Positions 23,080 to 33,015 of a stretch of 64,000 nucleotides of DNA are shown piece by piece; positions within the stretch are counted from its first letter, which is position 1; each line of letters begins with the position of its first letter. The position numbers were made by a program, and so were the translations under genes. The stretch is taken from the NCBI GenBank assembly GCA_011037195.1, contig JAAEAF010005087.1, positions 1-64,000 of the forward strand. Direction: 5' to 3'. The notes under the pieces are model-generated. The model did no database searches. It saw nothing but the letters and a program-made list of their open reading frames with translations, and had not been told where the DNA came from. Source of the DNA: Triatoma infestans. Its lineage: Eukaryota > Arthropoda > Insecta > Hemiptera > Reduviidae.

Positions 23080-23480
23080 AACTGTTGCTTCCAATACCTC
23101 TGTGTTAGTGCTTGAAATAATTGTGTTGCAATTGAAAGGACATTTCGTGTTTCATTATTATTTTAAAGAAACGGTCTCTAGCAATTTTGTAGTGCGGGCA
23201 TATCATCATCGCGTGTTCTAGATCCTCCCAAACTCCACATCTAGGACATAGCGGAGAGTTAACTATGTTTATCTTATTTAAGTAAGCTCTTCATATAATG
23301 TGATTGCTTCGTATTCTGCACATGCTGGTTATCGTTGATTTACAGACTGAAATTTTAGCAAATACAGGCGTCACTTTAACTTGGGGAATAAAAATTTATA
23401 GAATCTTCCTTTCTCTTTGTTATTGATACACTGTTTTTGCCATCTCTCTGTTACAGAAGATCTAGCAAAATATAGCAAAA
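23080..23480 (-). mobile_element. LINE C-terminal zinc-motif remnant
   Basis: The minus strand encodes CPRCGVWEDLEHAMMICPHY followed by KIARDRFF (23170-23260). This is the C-x2-C-x7-H-x4-C type finger found at the end of many LINE second ORFs. Sequence on both sides is decayed. Clade not determined. Confidence 0.6.
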
Positions 23481-24200
23481 AAAACTGCAAAATCCGTTCT
23501 ATAAAATTACACTTTCAGTTTATGAATTACCACCTTATTATCAGTTAAGGTGGTGGTATACCTAATTAAGTACTACTATTCCCTTACAGCTGTAAAAAAA
23601 GGTAAAAAATTTAGTATGAAACACTTCCGGTTGATGAATTTCCGGTTGATAAAACTTCCCTCTAACAACCTGTTAATATAATTATATATTATAAAATAAT
23701 AAACTTTCGTTAAATTTCAAAATTTATCATATTTCCTAACCATTCATAAATATAGGTGTGGTAGGGAGGAGACAAATATCTAACTAGGAAGTTAACAAAA
23801 TGATTCACATTTAATGTAGTAGAAGAGAGTGGCAAAATTAAGGTCTATCTCTGTGCACTGAGCCCAGTTTAAAAGGTATCGTTATGGTCCAATGGGCACT
23901 TCCGGTTAACTGATTTTCTTCAAGTTTGGAATTCTACCATTGTTTCAAATATATAAATAAAAAATGTATAGCTATTTAGATAGATTGTATAGACACAATT
24001 ATACAATGTTCAAAGAAAATTGTTGGAGCAATTTTCGTGAAAATCGTGAATAACTGACGAAAAAAAATTTTTTAGTAAAGTCATACTTCCGGTTGATGAA
24101 TTTTGCCTGAAACTTCCGTGCCAGATGCGGTGATAGTGTCTAAAACGAATACCAAGTTTCAACTTTTTGCGATATTTGGTTTTTTAAGATATTTGTTTAC

Positions 24201-24201
<1 letters not shown>

Positions 24202-24242
<41 letters not shown>
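24202..24242 (+). repeat. (TA)n(CA)n microsatellite
   Basis: A TA tract passes into about thirteen AC units within the repeat tail. The same position in the copy at 9345 also holds a CA tract. Confidence 0.88.
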
Positions 24243-24358
24243 CATTTTTTACTTTCTCTTATTCCTAATACGAAAAAACTGAAGCGAATAGTCTAAAACA
24301 TTCATTTAAAAAGATCTTGGTGGAGGCGTATGGTTATTCTTTCCTCTACAGTTACTAT

Positions 24359-24758
24359 TGTAACGCAGCCAGTTGTGCGCCATCTAGGAGAGAAGGCAGG
24401 TATCTAAGGTTCTCCTAGTGGCCGCTAGGAAGCGCTGGCAGCGCTCTAGTTCTCTCTAGAGGAATCGAGGAAGTTCTAGAAGATTCCCCACCGGTATAAA
24501 TAGTGGGACCGGAGAGAGTTGAGAGAGAGTTTTCCAGTTACAAACGAAGTCACTAGTTTGGGAAAAGTGTATAAAAAGTGAACAAAATGAACTTTTGCGG
24601 TTTAAACTGTGAAGTAATTATTATTAAGTGTTGTATTTTGTAATTTATTGTGTATAACAATAAATTGGTGTTTTCTTTATTGAAGTTTAGAATATTTTAT
24701 CAATACGAACCCACTTAAAACTAGTTGTAGTAGCTAGTCTAGAGGGAAAAACGTTACA
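24359..24758 (+). mobile_element. Solo LTR, 400 bp, with 4-bp target duplication CTAT
   Basis: It begins TGTAACGCAG and ends AAACGTTACA, a short inverted repeat with TG...CA ends. It is flanked by CTAT at 24355-24358 and 24759-24762. A TATA box (GGTATAAATAGTGGG, near 24493) and a polyadenylation-type AATAAA near 24659 sit in the proper order for U3-R-U5. No gag-pol is beside it, so it is the product of LTR recombination. A 4-bp duplication suits Gypsy-type elements, but the family cannot be fixed without the internal part. Confidence 0.85.
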
Positions 24759-25124
24759 CTATTTTAATTCATTATACGATTCTATCATTCTTATAATATT
24801 AATCAGAGTTAAATTTATGTTGCAAAAAATTGCGACTTTGAAGTTGACCGGTGTGTGACTTTATAGAATTGTTTTTCAGTTTTCTGAGATATTCTCCATA
24901 AAAATACCGACGAGTTTCATTAAACTTGGTATAGTCAAAAAATTTTTAGGCTCATAACAAGGTTTATTGAAGACTGTATCGAACTAATCATATACTGAAA
25001 GTGCAAAACATATTCCCCCAAACCTACTCATCAAAATTTGCTTACTAACATAAGGAGAAATGAGTTTTGTGACAACCAAACCATATGACAATAGCCCATC
25101 TCTCCCGCTATATATACATAGGAG

Positions 25125-25205
25125 AAATATTGGGAGGACACGCAGGGGTGGCTCCAGGCCAAAAGATTTATCAAAAGGACTAAGCAGGGGATTTCGGATT
25201 ACCCC
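25125..25205 (+). mobile_element. Short I-like LINE fragment
   Basis: AGAAATATTGGGAGGACACG and CCAGGCCAAAAGATTTATCA match the LINE copy at 22250-22310 and, on the minus strand, 10160-10230. About 80 bp only. Confidence 0.6.
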
Positions 25206-25479
25206 TGCAAATATATATAGTTGAACAGATTGAGACATGCCTTGAAATGCAATACACACATAGTGTGTATATATAACACATATATAGACATGGATCAATA
25301 CGTATAAGCTATGAATCTGACAAGATTGCAAGTGCAACTCCGTTTGGATCTACAAAGAAAGTGAGTAATTTGAAGCTTCGTTCTGTGATTCATTTACCCT
25401 TCAGTCCAGAATCAGCTCCAAATGATTACTTTCAATTTAAAAACCTATAATGGGATCCGAATCATTAAAAATTCATAGG

Positions 25480-25785
25480 ACGTGAAGAGAGGAGAAGCAC
25501 ACATTAAATGAATCAAAAATTAGTTACTCCCCATCTAGGCCAGACTAAGAAAGGGGGAGTTCCATTCATATAAATAGAGCGACAGCAGTACAGTTCAGGA
25601 TAGTTTACAACAGTATAACCAATCAGCAACCTATCTACTATCTTGTTAATACTCAGCCAGTCTTTTTTATATTTCAGTTTGTGTATACTATTTATTATAT
25701 AGTATTCAACATATAATCTAGTTTATTTCTCTAAAATCATTCTCTATAATTCTCTTTCCTTCTCTCAACTATTATATTCTAAACA
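25480..25785 (+). repeat. LTR-like repeat with promoter-like elements
   Basis: TATA-like CATATAAATAGAGCG near 25577 is followed by CAGTACAGTTCAGGATAGTT and, from 25648, the block shared with positions 1-150. Termini and target duplication could not be fixed by eye, so the LTR reading is tentative. Confidence 0.4.
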
Positions 25786-26001
25786 AATTTTTGCGAGAGA
25801 AAAGATTTCCCAATGAAAATGTATTCAATAAAGCGGTAACTTCCAATGTAAAGCGTTTCCTGTGCACCAACATTTTCCTTTTGTATTCCATTTCCATTTC
25901 AGCATTATACTGAAAAATTGTAAGTTCAATTTGGTCATAAAATTTTATTTCCATATTCAGATAGATAACTCATTGAACGCCCCTGATATAAACATATACT
26001 A

Positions 26002-27295
26002 CGAGGGTGGTTTGAAAAGTTCTCGGAATGTACTAGAAAGAAGTGTCTTACCTCAGGGGAACTGCTTTTATTTTTCAACATAGTCTCCCTGTAGACTAAT
26101 GCATTTGGTCCAGCGATGTTCCAATGCCTTTATCCTATCTCGAAAATGAGATTCCTCCAGGCCTGCAAAGTACCTCTCCAATTCGGCTGTCAGTTCTTCC
26201 GTTGTAGGAAATCTCCGTCCACCGAGGAAAATTTTCAGCTTGGGGAAGAGATGAAAGTCTGATGGTGCCAAATCAGGTGAATAAGGTGGATGTGGCAACA
26301 ATTCGTACCTCAGTTCATGAAGTTTTGCCATGGCAATAACACTTGTGTGCGGGCGGGCGTTGTCCTGATGAAAGATGACTTTCTTCCTTGCCAAACCAGG
26401 CCTTTTTTCGCGTATCTTTTCCTGTAGTTGGTCTAGGAGGTTTGCATAGTATTGCCCCGTAATTGTTTGGCCAGTAGGAAGATAATCTATCAGCAGAATG
26501 CCTTTTGCATCCCAGAAAACTGAGGCCATGACCTTTCCGGCCGAACGTACTGCCTTTGCTTTCTTTGGTAGTGGTGACTCAGCATGTTTCCACTGCTTTG
26601 ACTGCTGTTTTGTCTCTGGGGTATAGTAGTGGACCCAAGTTTCATCTGTAGTCACAAACCGGCGCAAAAAATCTTGTTGGTTGCGCTGAAAACGGGCCAG
26701 ACTTTGTTCGGACATTTCCAATCTGGTGCGTTTATGGTCCAATGTCAAGAGCCGCGGCACCCATCTTGCCGATAATTTTTTCATTCCCAATTCTTCGGTT
26801 AAAATGTGATATACCCGTTCAGATGACATCCCTATAGCTTCAGCAATCTCTCGCACTTTCAGTCGACGATCCTCCATGACCATTTTATGCACTTTTGCGA
26901 TAAATTCTGGGGTCGTAGCACTTTTTGGCCGTCCACTACGCGGATCATCATCTAAGCTCTCCCGACCAAATTTAAACTCGCTGGTCCACTTGGCAACAGT
27001 TGAATATGAAGGAGCAGAGTCCCCCAGTGTGTTCTGAAAGTCGGCATGAATTTCCTTTGCTTTCATACCTTTCTTTACAAAGTACTTAATCACTGCTCGA
27101 ATCTCAGTTTTTTCCATTGTCACAAATCACTACGCGGGAACAACAACAAAGAGTCGTCACTACCACTCTCCTGCAGCAAGAGCACTGACGCGCCACGTGT
27201 TCACTCACAAAGGATGTGTGATTATTGCGCGGGAACCTCGTTGCTCTAGCACTGACATCTAGCGGTGATTCCGACAACTTTTCAAACCACCCTCG
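26002..27295 (-). mobile_element. Complete mariner transposon with intact transposase
   Basis: Terminal inverted repeats of about 27 bp (CGAGGGTGGTTTGAAAAGTT, then a single mismatch before CGGAAT) bound a 1,294-bp element. TA target duplications are at 26000-26001 and 27296-27297. Inside is one uninterrupted transposase gene on the minus strand, occupying most of the element. Ends, length and open frame all look undamaged, so it is either a recent arrival or still capable of movement. The adjacent element at 3502-4823 has a different inverted-repeat sequence, so they are separate mariner lineages. Confidence 0.95.
26068..27123 (-). CDS. Mariner transposase, 351 residues, apparently intact
   Basis: It encodes a cut-and-paste DDD transposase that binds the terminal inverted repeats in the nucleus and inserts at TA. 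The N-terminal half has two helix-turn-helix regions (residues about 5-50 and 85-115) joined by a GRP-type linker (GRPKSATTP, residues 64-72). Catalytic residues are Asp160 (VTTDETWVH), Asp254 (FHQDNARPH) and Asp289 (YSPDLAPSDFHLF). Thirty-four residues separate the last two, the DD34D spacing of mariner. WVPRLL (121-126) stands where the family's WVPHEL motif lies. Length is normal (about 345-355). The start could be Met1 or Met3 (MTMEK). No stop or frameshift is present. The gene stops 66 bp inside the element's left end. Confidence 0.95.
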   Translation of the reverse strand: MTMEKTEIRAVIKYFVKKGMKAKEIHADFQNTLGDSAPSYSTVAKWTSEFKFGRESLDDDPRSGRPKSATTPEFIAKVHKMVMEDRRLKVREIAEAIGMSSERVYHILTEELGMKKLSARWVPRLLTLDHKRTRLEMSEQSLARFQRNQQDFLRRFVTTDETWVHYYTPETKQQSKQWKHAESPLPKKAKAVRSAGKVMASVFWDAKGILLIDYLPTGQTITGQYYANLLDQLQEKIREKRPGLARKKVIFHQDNARPHTSVIAMAKLHELRYELLPHPPYSPDLAPSDFHLFPKLKIFLGGRRFPTTEELTAELERYFAGLEESHFRDRIKALEHRWTKCISLQGDYVEK

Positions 27296-27297
27296 TA

Positions 27298-27715
27298 TAT
27301 TAGATTAATAATCTAATTATTATATATAATTAGATTACAGATACGATAAGAGATTCCGAAAATTATAAGAAGGAAAATGATAAGAGAGAAATCAAGCCAA
27401 TATGAAATACAATCAAGGAAAACATATACAAAAATCTATAGAGGAAAAAAAATGTTTCAATTATTTGACCTCGGAATTTATTAAACTCAATGACAGAAAT
27501 TAACTACTCTATATTTAGGAATTATATAACTAACATTGCACAAAATCAATTTTAAAAGTGAACGAACTTCCTGTATCAATCTATTTCGGGTATTTATGTA
27601 TGTGTATATGTGTGATATATATATATATATACATATTTATAATGTGGTGTGAAACACTCTCACAATATTCTCTTACTGCAGTTTACAATTTGTAACCGAC
27701 AAATTTTATAGTTAG
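27298..27715. other. AT-rich spacer
   Basis: No supported gene. A (AT)n run lies at 27617-27632. Confidence 0.4.
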
Positions 27716-28680
27716 TATACCGAAATTTAATGAAATTCGTCTGTGTTTTTATGGAGAAAAACGTGAAAAGCGAAAAAAAACTGTTCAGTAAAAACGCACT
27801 TCCGTTTTACTACTTTTCTTCAAGCTCGAAATTTTGGGTAATCTATTTATTTCTAATTAATTTTGTTTAGAAGGTAGAATTTTATAATCAACTATGATAG
27901 GCACTTTAGTAGAAAACAGAACCCCATCCCTCCCCCAAAACCCCCTTAAATAACTCTACCAGGAGAAATGTTTCTCTTTCTGTATCTCAAATTTGACTCT
28001 TTATATGTGTAGTTCAACATTCCTAGTTTAAAGAAAAACTTTGGAGCCGTATTATATAAAATAGCAAAAAAAACTGCAAAATACTTTTCAGTAAAAAAAC
28101 GCACATCCGATAATCCGATTTTTATTTCAAACTCGGAATTTCAACAACATATTTAATTCGAATTAATGTTATTCGGATGATAGAATTGTGTAGTAAACTG
28201 ACATAGAACATTAGAGAATAACTTCACCCCTCCCCATCCCCTAAAGAGACCTTAAATGACTTTTTTCCCGAAGAAATGTTTCCCATAAAAGTTGTAGCTC
28301 TTTGTAAGTGTAGCTGAAATGTAAAGTTTGAAAAAAAATCGCACCAAAATCATTTTCGATAAAAATCACAAAGAAACTAAAGAAAAAACAAAAAATTAGT
28401 AAAGTGACATTTCCGGTTGAACGAATTTTACGATAAGCTTATTTACAGATCTCCTGGAGGCATTTAAACGAAATATTAAGTTTAAATATTTTGCGATTTT
28501 TCGTTTTTTTAAAGATATGCTGTCCCACACACACTTCACGTATACACCAATTGCTAAAAACCACTTTTTTAGGACTCAAGGGACCTTAAAACGGATATTT
28601 CCAGTGAAAACTCCATAACGAAAATTTAACACGATTATAATCCTTCCTCTTACTAGGTGTAAGAGGAAGTAAAAAACAAT
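27716..28680 (+). repeat. Best uninterrupted copy of the CTTCCGGTT-family repeat
   Basis: Three signature units occur in tandem-like order: GCACTTCCGTTTTACTACTT (27798), CGCACATCCGATAATCCGAT (28102) and GACATTTCCGGTTGAACGAA (28405). The first two are followed by GTAGAATTTT/ATAGAATTGTG and a CCCCATCCC-type block. The tail contains CACACACAC, ACGGATATTTCCAGTGAAAA and the palindromic CTTCCTCTTACtaggtGTAAGAGGAAG at 28642-28670. About 960 bp, no coding frame. Confidence 0.65.
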
Positions 28681-28689
28681 TTTTAGATT

Positions 28690-29025
28690 TAGGCCACTTA
28701 AAATATGTATTTCTCTTGCAAACTTAATTTCTGGTTAAGTCTAGAACGGGACACAATACCTAGCGCATTCTACATGTAGTTTTTGTAAGCAAATTTTTTT
28801 TTTTTTTTTTTTTTTGTAACCAATATCCATCATTGAAATCGCATATCACTGGCGGGTAAGAAAAAAAAATAAAATTAATACAGAATACTGGTTATAATAA
28901 TTCCAATTTAGTATGAAATGCAAAATAAATTTTTGGCAGGGAATAGCGCTTAGATATTGTGCCCTATTCTAGACCTTTACCTTAATTTCCATACTTTGAC
29001 AACAGCAAGAGAAAGTAAAAACATG
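28690..29025. repeat. Foldback (long inverted repeat) element
   Basis: The left arm contains TTAAGTCTAGAACGGGACAC and AATACCTAGCGCATTC (28735-28772). The right arm is the imperfect reverse complement (GAATAGCGCTTAGATATTGT, GCCCTATTCTAGACC, 28942-28976). Outer parts with ATTTCTCTTGC and GCAAGAGAAAG also pair. The centre holds a poly(T) run at 28796-28816. No protein is encoded. It abuts the repeat copy ending at 28680. Confidence 0.6.
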
Positions 29026-32000
29026 TTTTTATATAAAAAAAAAAAAAAGTGTATATTTTATTCAGTGGTTTACTAATTGGCGTCAAAAAACAATAAAAAT
29101 CATTTTTCTGGGGAATTTAATACTAAAACAACAAATCTGATTACAGTGGATCACCTTGGATAAGACAGGTGTTTTGATAATAACGCATTATTTAATTAGG
29201 TAATTAATTATTATAATAATAATAATAATGTTGTTGTTTGTCAGCTGGTGAAAGTAGATTTTCTTAGAAGTTGTTAGGTTCAGCTAAAGTAAAAACAAAA
29301 TGAATTTTTGCTAATATTTGATAATTTTATTATCCTAAATCTGCGCTGAAAAAATATCTGAGATATATATATAGTGTAATGTTGTATAACCGTGTCTGGT
29401 TGATTTATGACTGCTACAGTTACAGAGAGAACGATGGCATTAATTTATATAGTCAGTATAAGAGAATTTGATAGTGTCCTGTTTAAAATTACACAAGGAC
29501 AATCGAAAATGAAAAGAAAGATGCTAACCGTCCGAAAGTATGAATGCAGCTGCAGTTTGGTTATATCAATCATTTGCTCTTCACTATAACAATTATAATA
29601 AAAATAAAAGTACAATTAAGTGAAAATCGAGGACAATACAATCACTAAATTCCTTGTTAAAAGAACAAACAGATTAAAGAAATGTTTGAGGAAATAAAAG
29701 AATGTCAACACTTTGCCATTGTATGTCACCCATATGCCTCAATATCTTCATAAAACTAACCAAGGTGTACACGCTCAAATCCACAAATCACAATTTTATA
29801 CAACGTGCTGTTTCGTAACATGGGTTCTCGTAGAACTACATTATCCACTTTATAGCCCAGTCTGACTCTTTCTGACTGTTTTCTAATTGAAATTTAAAAA
29901 AATGTGAAAGGGCATCGATTTATTATGAAAGAGACAATGAAGGCAGCGGTGGAAGGGCACTTTGCCAAGAAAACATATGATTATTTTTTTTAAATAGGTT
30001 TGTATGAAAAATATGATAAGGGCGTTGAGAGAAAAGGGGGAAAATATATAAAAAATAAAATATAATTTTTTTAATTCTCAAATATTTTCTAATACCCTAC
30101 CTTCAAAACTGTTCAGACTCCTTTCGTAATAATTAGGTAACATGTATGTATGTAGGTTAAGTAAGGCGCCACAATAGCTGAATGTCAGAAGCACAACAAA
30201 CCGGTCTAGCTGAGGTGTACTGCAAGATAGTGTACTTACCCTTTTTTATTGATATGAGTATGGAATAAGATAGCAAAAATGACAATTGTGAAAGAAACTC
30301 CTTCCCAACATCATCATCATTACAATGGTTACCCTTTCTAGTATCCTAGTTTCACGTATTTAATTTTTATTTTTCAGTTATTTCTAAAGTTTTCTTTCAA
30401 ATTTCCACTCAATTTTTTTCCTTTCTCAAATCCAATCACTATTCAAATCCTCCTATCCTGATTAACTTCCACGTCGTTTAAAATTATGCTGGGCCCCAAG
30501 AATTCACTGCTTCACAACTTCCATCTGGAACCTGGAGAGTGCCAGCACTGGCTGGCTTCTCTCATCATGTTTGAACGTTAAGCCACGATCAAAATGTGCT
30601 ACAATTTCTAATTTGAAGAAAATTGGTTTGAACAGTAGTGCATATTAACAGAATAGATTTCCAACTTTTTGTTTTTTTTGAGGGGGGTAATTTTTCAATA
30701 ACTGCTACAACGATTTCATTTAAACCTGGAATATTAACTGCTAAGATATAAACGTATCACAACTTTATTTAAAACTGATAAAATTTATTTTTCACTGTTC
30801 TTGAGGCCTCTAGGAGATTAGATATCAAATGTTATTAAGCGCATTGTTCAATATTATTCGCGCTATCTTTTAGACTAATTTAGTCTTGGGTAAGCACATA
30901 ATTATAATCCCCACCATTTCTATATTATTTTTGAGAATGTCATTTACGTATTTTACACCACATTTTCCTCTTTTTGTGTTTACACAATAAATAATAACGC
31001 ACTCATTTGTGTCAAAGTCTGCCAACTAAACTTAGTAATTACATTGTGATAGAATTTGTTGCAACATTATAGCCTTTAAACATCAAATGATTATGTGTTA
31101 CACTTGTAGATTTAATAGAAAGTGTGATTGGAAAAGGGTGTCCGCCATTTTGGAACCTGTATAATTACCAGAAAAATATAACAATGTACCAAGTTTTGAA
31201 AAGAGTAGTAAATATTAAGATAAACTCGGATATTGTTGACAACTTCTTCTTACAGCATTTGATTATACGCATTCTTTCCTAGAAGTGATTTTTACAAAGA
31301 TAAGAGCCAAAATTGGTTTAAGCCTTTCCCTATGGCCAACCATAATTTTTAGTGCAAAATAGTGAAATAACACTTTCTTATCCATGTCCAGTCAAATTAT
31401 AATTTTATTTACACCGCTTTAATAAAAAAATGAATTTATAGTTCACGTGCAATATGAATTAGTTCGTAAATATTTTTGTAAATAAATTAATAAACAATAA
31501 CAGTTTTAACAATGATACAACAGGTATTTTGGTAACATAAGAGTTAAAAAAGTACATAGAAACAAAAATTAAAAAGAAAGAAAAATAGAAAGGCATGTTT
31601 AGTAAATATAAAGTGGTTAATACAGGTTTGTGTAGCCAATATTGGGAAGGCTATATGGCTCTCCTATGAAAATACTTCTAATTCCGAAATAGCACGCAAT
31701 CTATGTTAGGCAGAGGTAACGTCAGTTAGTTGTGCCTCTGCACTGTATCTTGGATATCAAATTGTATTCAATAAAAACTTTTTTTATTTAATTTATAACT
31801 ATTCATTTCAAACTTTGCTTTTAGAAAATTATTGGGAATTATTTATTGTAAACTATGTTTTTAAAACAAAAAACAAAACCTTATTTACATACACAGTAAT
31901 AAATTTTTTTAAAAAACACCATTTATAATAGGATTTTATCTTATGAAATTTTATATTTTGCACTTAAAGAATCAGTCCTAATTTCCTTGATCATGAAAAT

Positions 32001-32150
32001 TTATGAAAATAATGAATTTTTAACAGAATTAATACAGTTAGACCAACTATATTATTTCATAAAATTACGTATTATATCAAAATTTCTATTACCGACAGGG
32101 TTTAAAACAAAATATAATCAATTTATTAAGTTCAACCGTGATTAAAACAG
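29026..32150. other. Long AT-rich spacer
   Basis: No gene, RNA or transposon signature was recognised. Short ORFs such as 29407-29589 lack any family features. A (TAA/ATA)n patch lies near 29212-29228. Confidence 0.4.
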
Positions 32151-32153
32151 AAT

Positions 32154-32336
32154 ATGTCTGAGATGTTTTTTCTAAAAGCAAACTTCATTATTTTGGTCAT
32201 TAGCATCTCAGTGTGTATTAAAACAGGTGTGAGAGCCGTTGAACGGCGCCCGTCAACGATCTTACACATTCAAAACATCCTAATAGAGGACGTACGTATA
32301 AAACCGGTTGGGACTATAATAGTGACTAGTCGGTAA
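32154..32336 (+). CDS. Possible small secreted-protein first exon
   Basis: The 60-codon frame begins MSEMFFLKANFIILVISISV and looks like a signal peptide: a Lys before a hydrophobic core, with a plausible cleavage after GVRA. About 35 polar residues follow (VERRPSTILHIQNILIEDVR). The frame ends three bases after a possible splice donor (AGTCGgtaatt, near 32332), so it might be the first coding exon of a secreted protein or peptide precursor. I found no matching downstream exon and no family resemblance. It could equally be a chance ORF. Confidence 0.25.
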   Translation: MSEMFFLKANFIILVISISVCIKTGVRAVERRPSTILHIQNILIEDVRIKPVGTIIVTSR

Positions 32337-32479
32337 TTACGGGAAAAAAATCTAAGTTATTCCCAAATATCTTCACTATATATTCCAATAATATATTCTA
32401 AGTTATTCCCAAATATATTCACTTAAAAAGAATACATCTATGAAGTTGGAAAGGATTTATTATTACCCTAAACTAAGAT

Positions 32480-32690
32480 TCAAAAGCTGTCGCAGAGACT
32501 AGTCGCAGGCTTCTTTGGTGCGAGCGGTCAGTGTTCGAATCTGTTGGTCGCCATAACAATGTTGATTTAGCATCATGAATAAAACAGGGAGCTCTATAGT
32601 TAGTAACAAAATCGCTTGCGAAAAATATGGCGATGGGTTCAGCTCCCTTCATCGGGAAATCCGAAAATTGTAAAAGAGTGATTTATTTTC
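32480..32690 (+). repeat. Degraded SINE family 1 copy
   Basis: GACTAGTCGCAGGCTTCTTTGGTGCGAGCGGTCAGTGTTCGAATC, read in pieces, keeps a tRNA-like order and a B-box-like TGTTCGAATC. It is followed by GTTGATTTAGCATCATGAAT and GGGAGCTCTATAGTTAG, which parallel GTTGACTCAGCATCTTGAT and GAAGCTACAGTTAG in the copy at 17946. It is old and incomplete. Confidence 0.5.
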
Positions 32691-32809
32691 AAACTTGAAA
32701 TTTTTATTAAACGTTAGTTGCCTTTTAAGTGATGACACGAGATAAAAATACTGGAATGAAGCCTAAGATCACAACTATTCCTGCACTACTATTCTTTTAA
32801 TTTTTCCTG

Positions 32810-33015
32810 AACAATTTTTCAAATAATGGTGATAGACGCAAATGTCCAAGGCAGTCGATGCGCAAAAAAAAAAAAAAATAGTGATAGACCCTTCTAGGGA
32901 ATCTAAAAATCAAAAAATACATTCAGTAAAGTCACATTTTCAGTTAACCGATTTTTTGAACTTTTCGTATCTAGGACCCTAGAAATACCCTGGATTTGGA
33001 ACAAGGTGGTGAATT
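32810..33015 (+). repeat. CTTCCGGTT-family repeat fragment
   Basis: AATAATGGTGATAGACG, AGTAAAGTCACATTTTCAGT and AACCGATTTTTTGAAC match the unit start in other copies. Confidence 0.45.

Larger units (their letters stand above)
22690..24345 (+). repeat. Cluster of CTTCCGGTT-family repeat units
   Basis: Signature phrases recur at about 22700 (CATTTCCAGCTAGCCGGGTT), 23625 (ACACTTCCGGTTGATGAATT), 23905 (CACTTCCGGTTAACTGATTT) and 24085 (TACTTCCGGTTGATGAATTT). The last is followed by the tail and a (TA)n(CA)n tract at 24202-24242. The minus-strand LINE remnant at about 23080-23480 interrupts the cluster. Confidence 0.55.

Noticed and set aside
27046..27249. 67-codon plus-strand ORF
   Set aside because: It overlaps the 5' end of the mariner transposase and the element's terminal region on the opposite strand.
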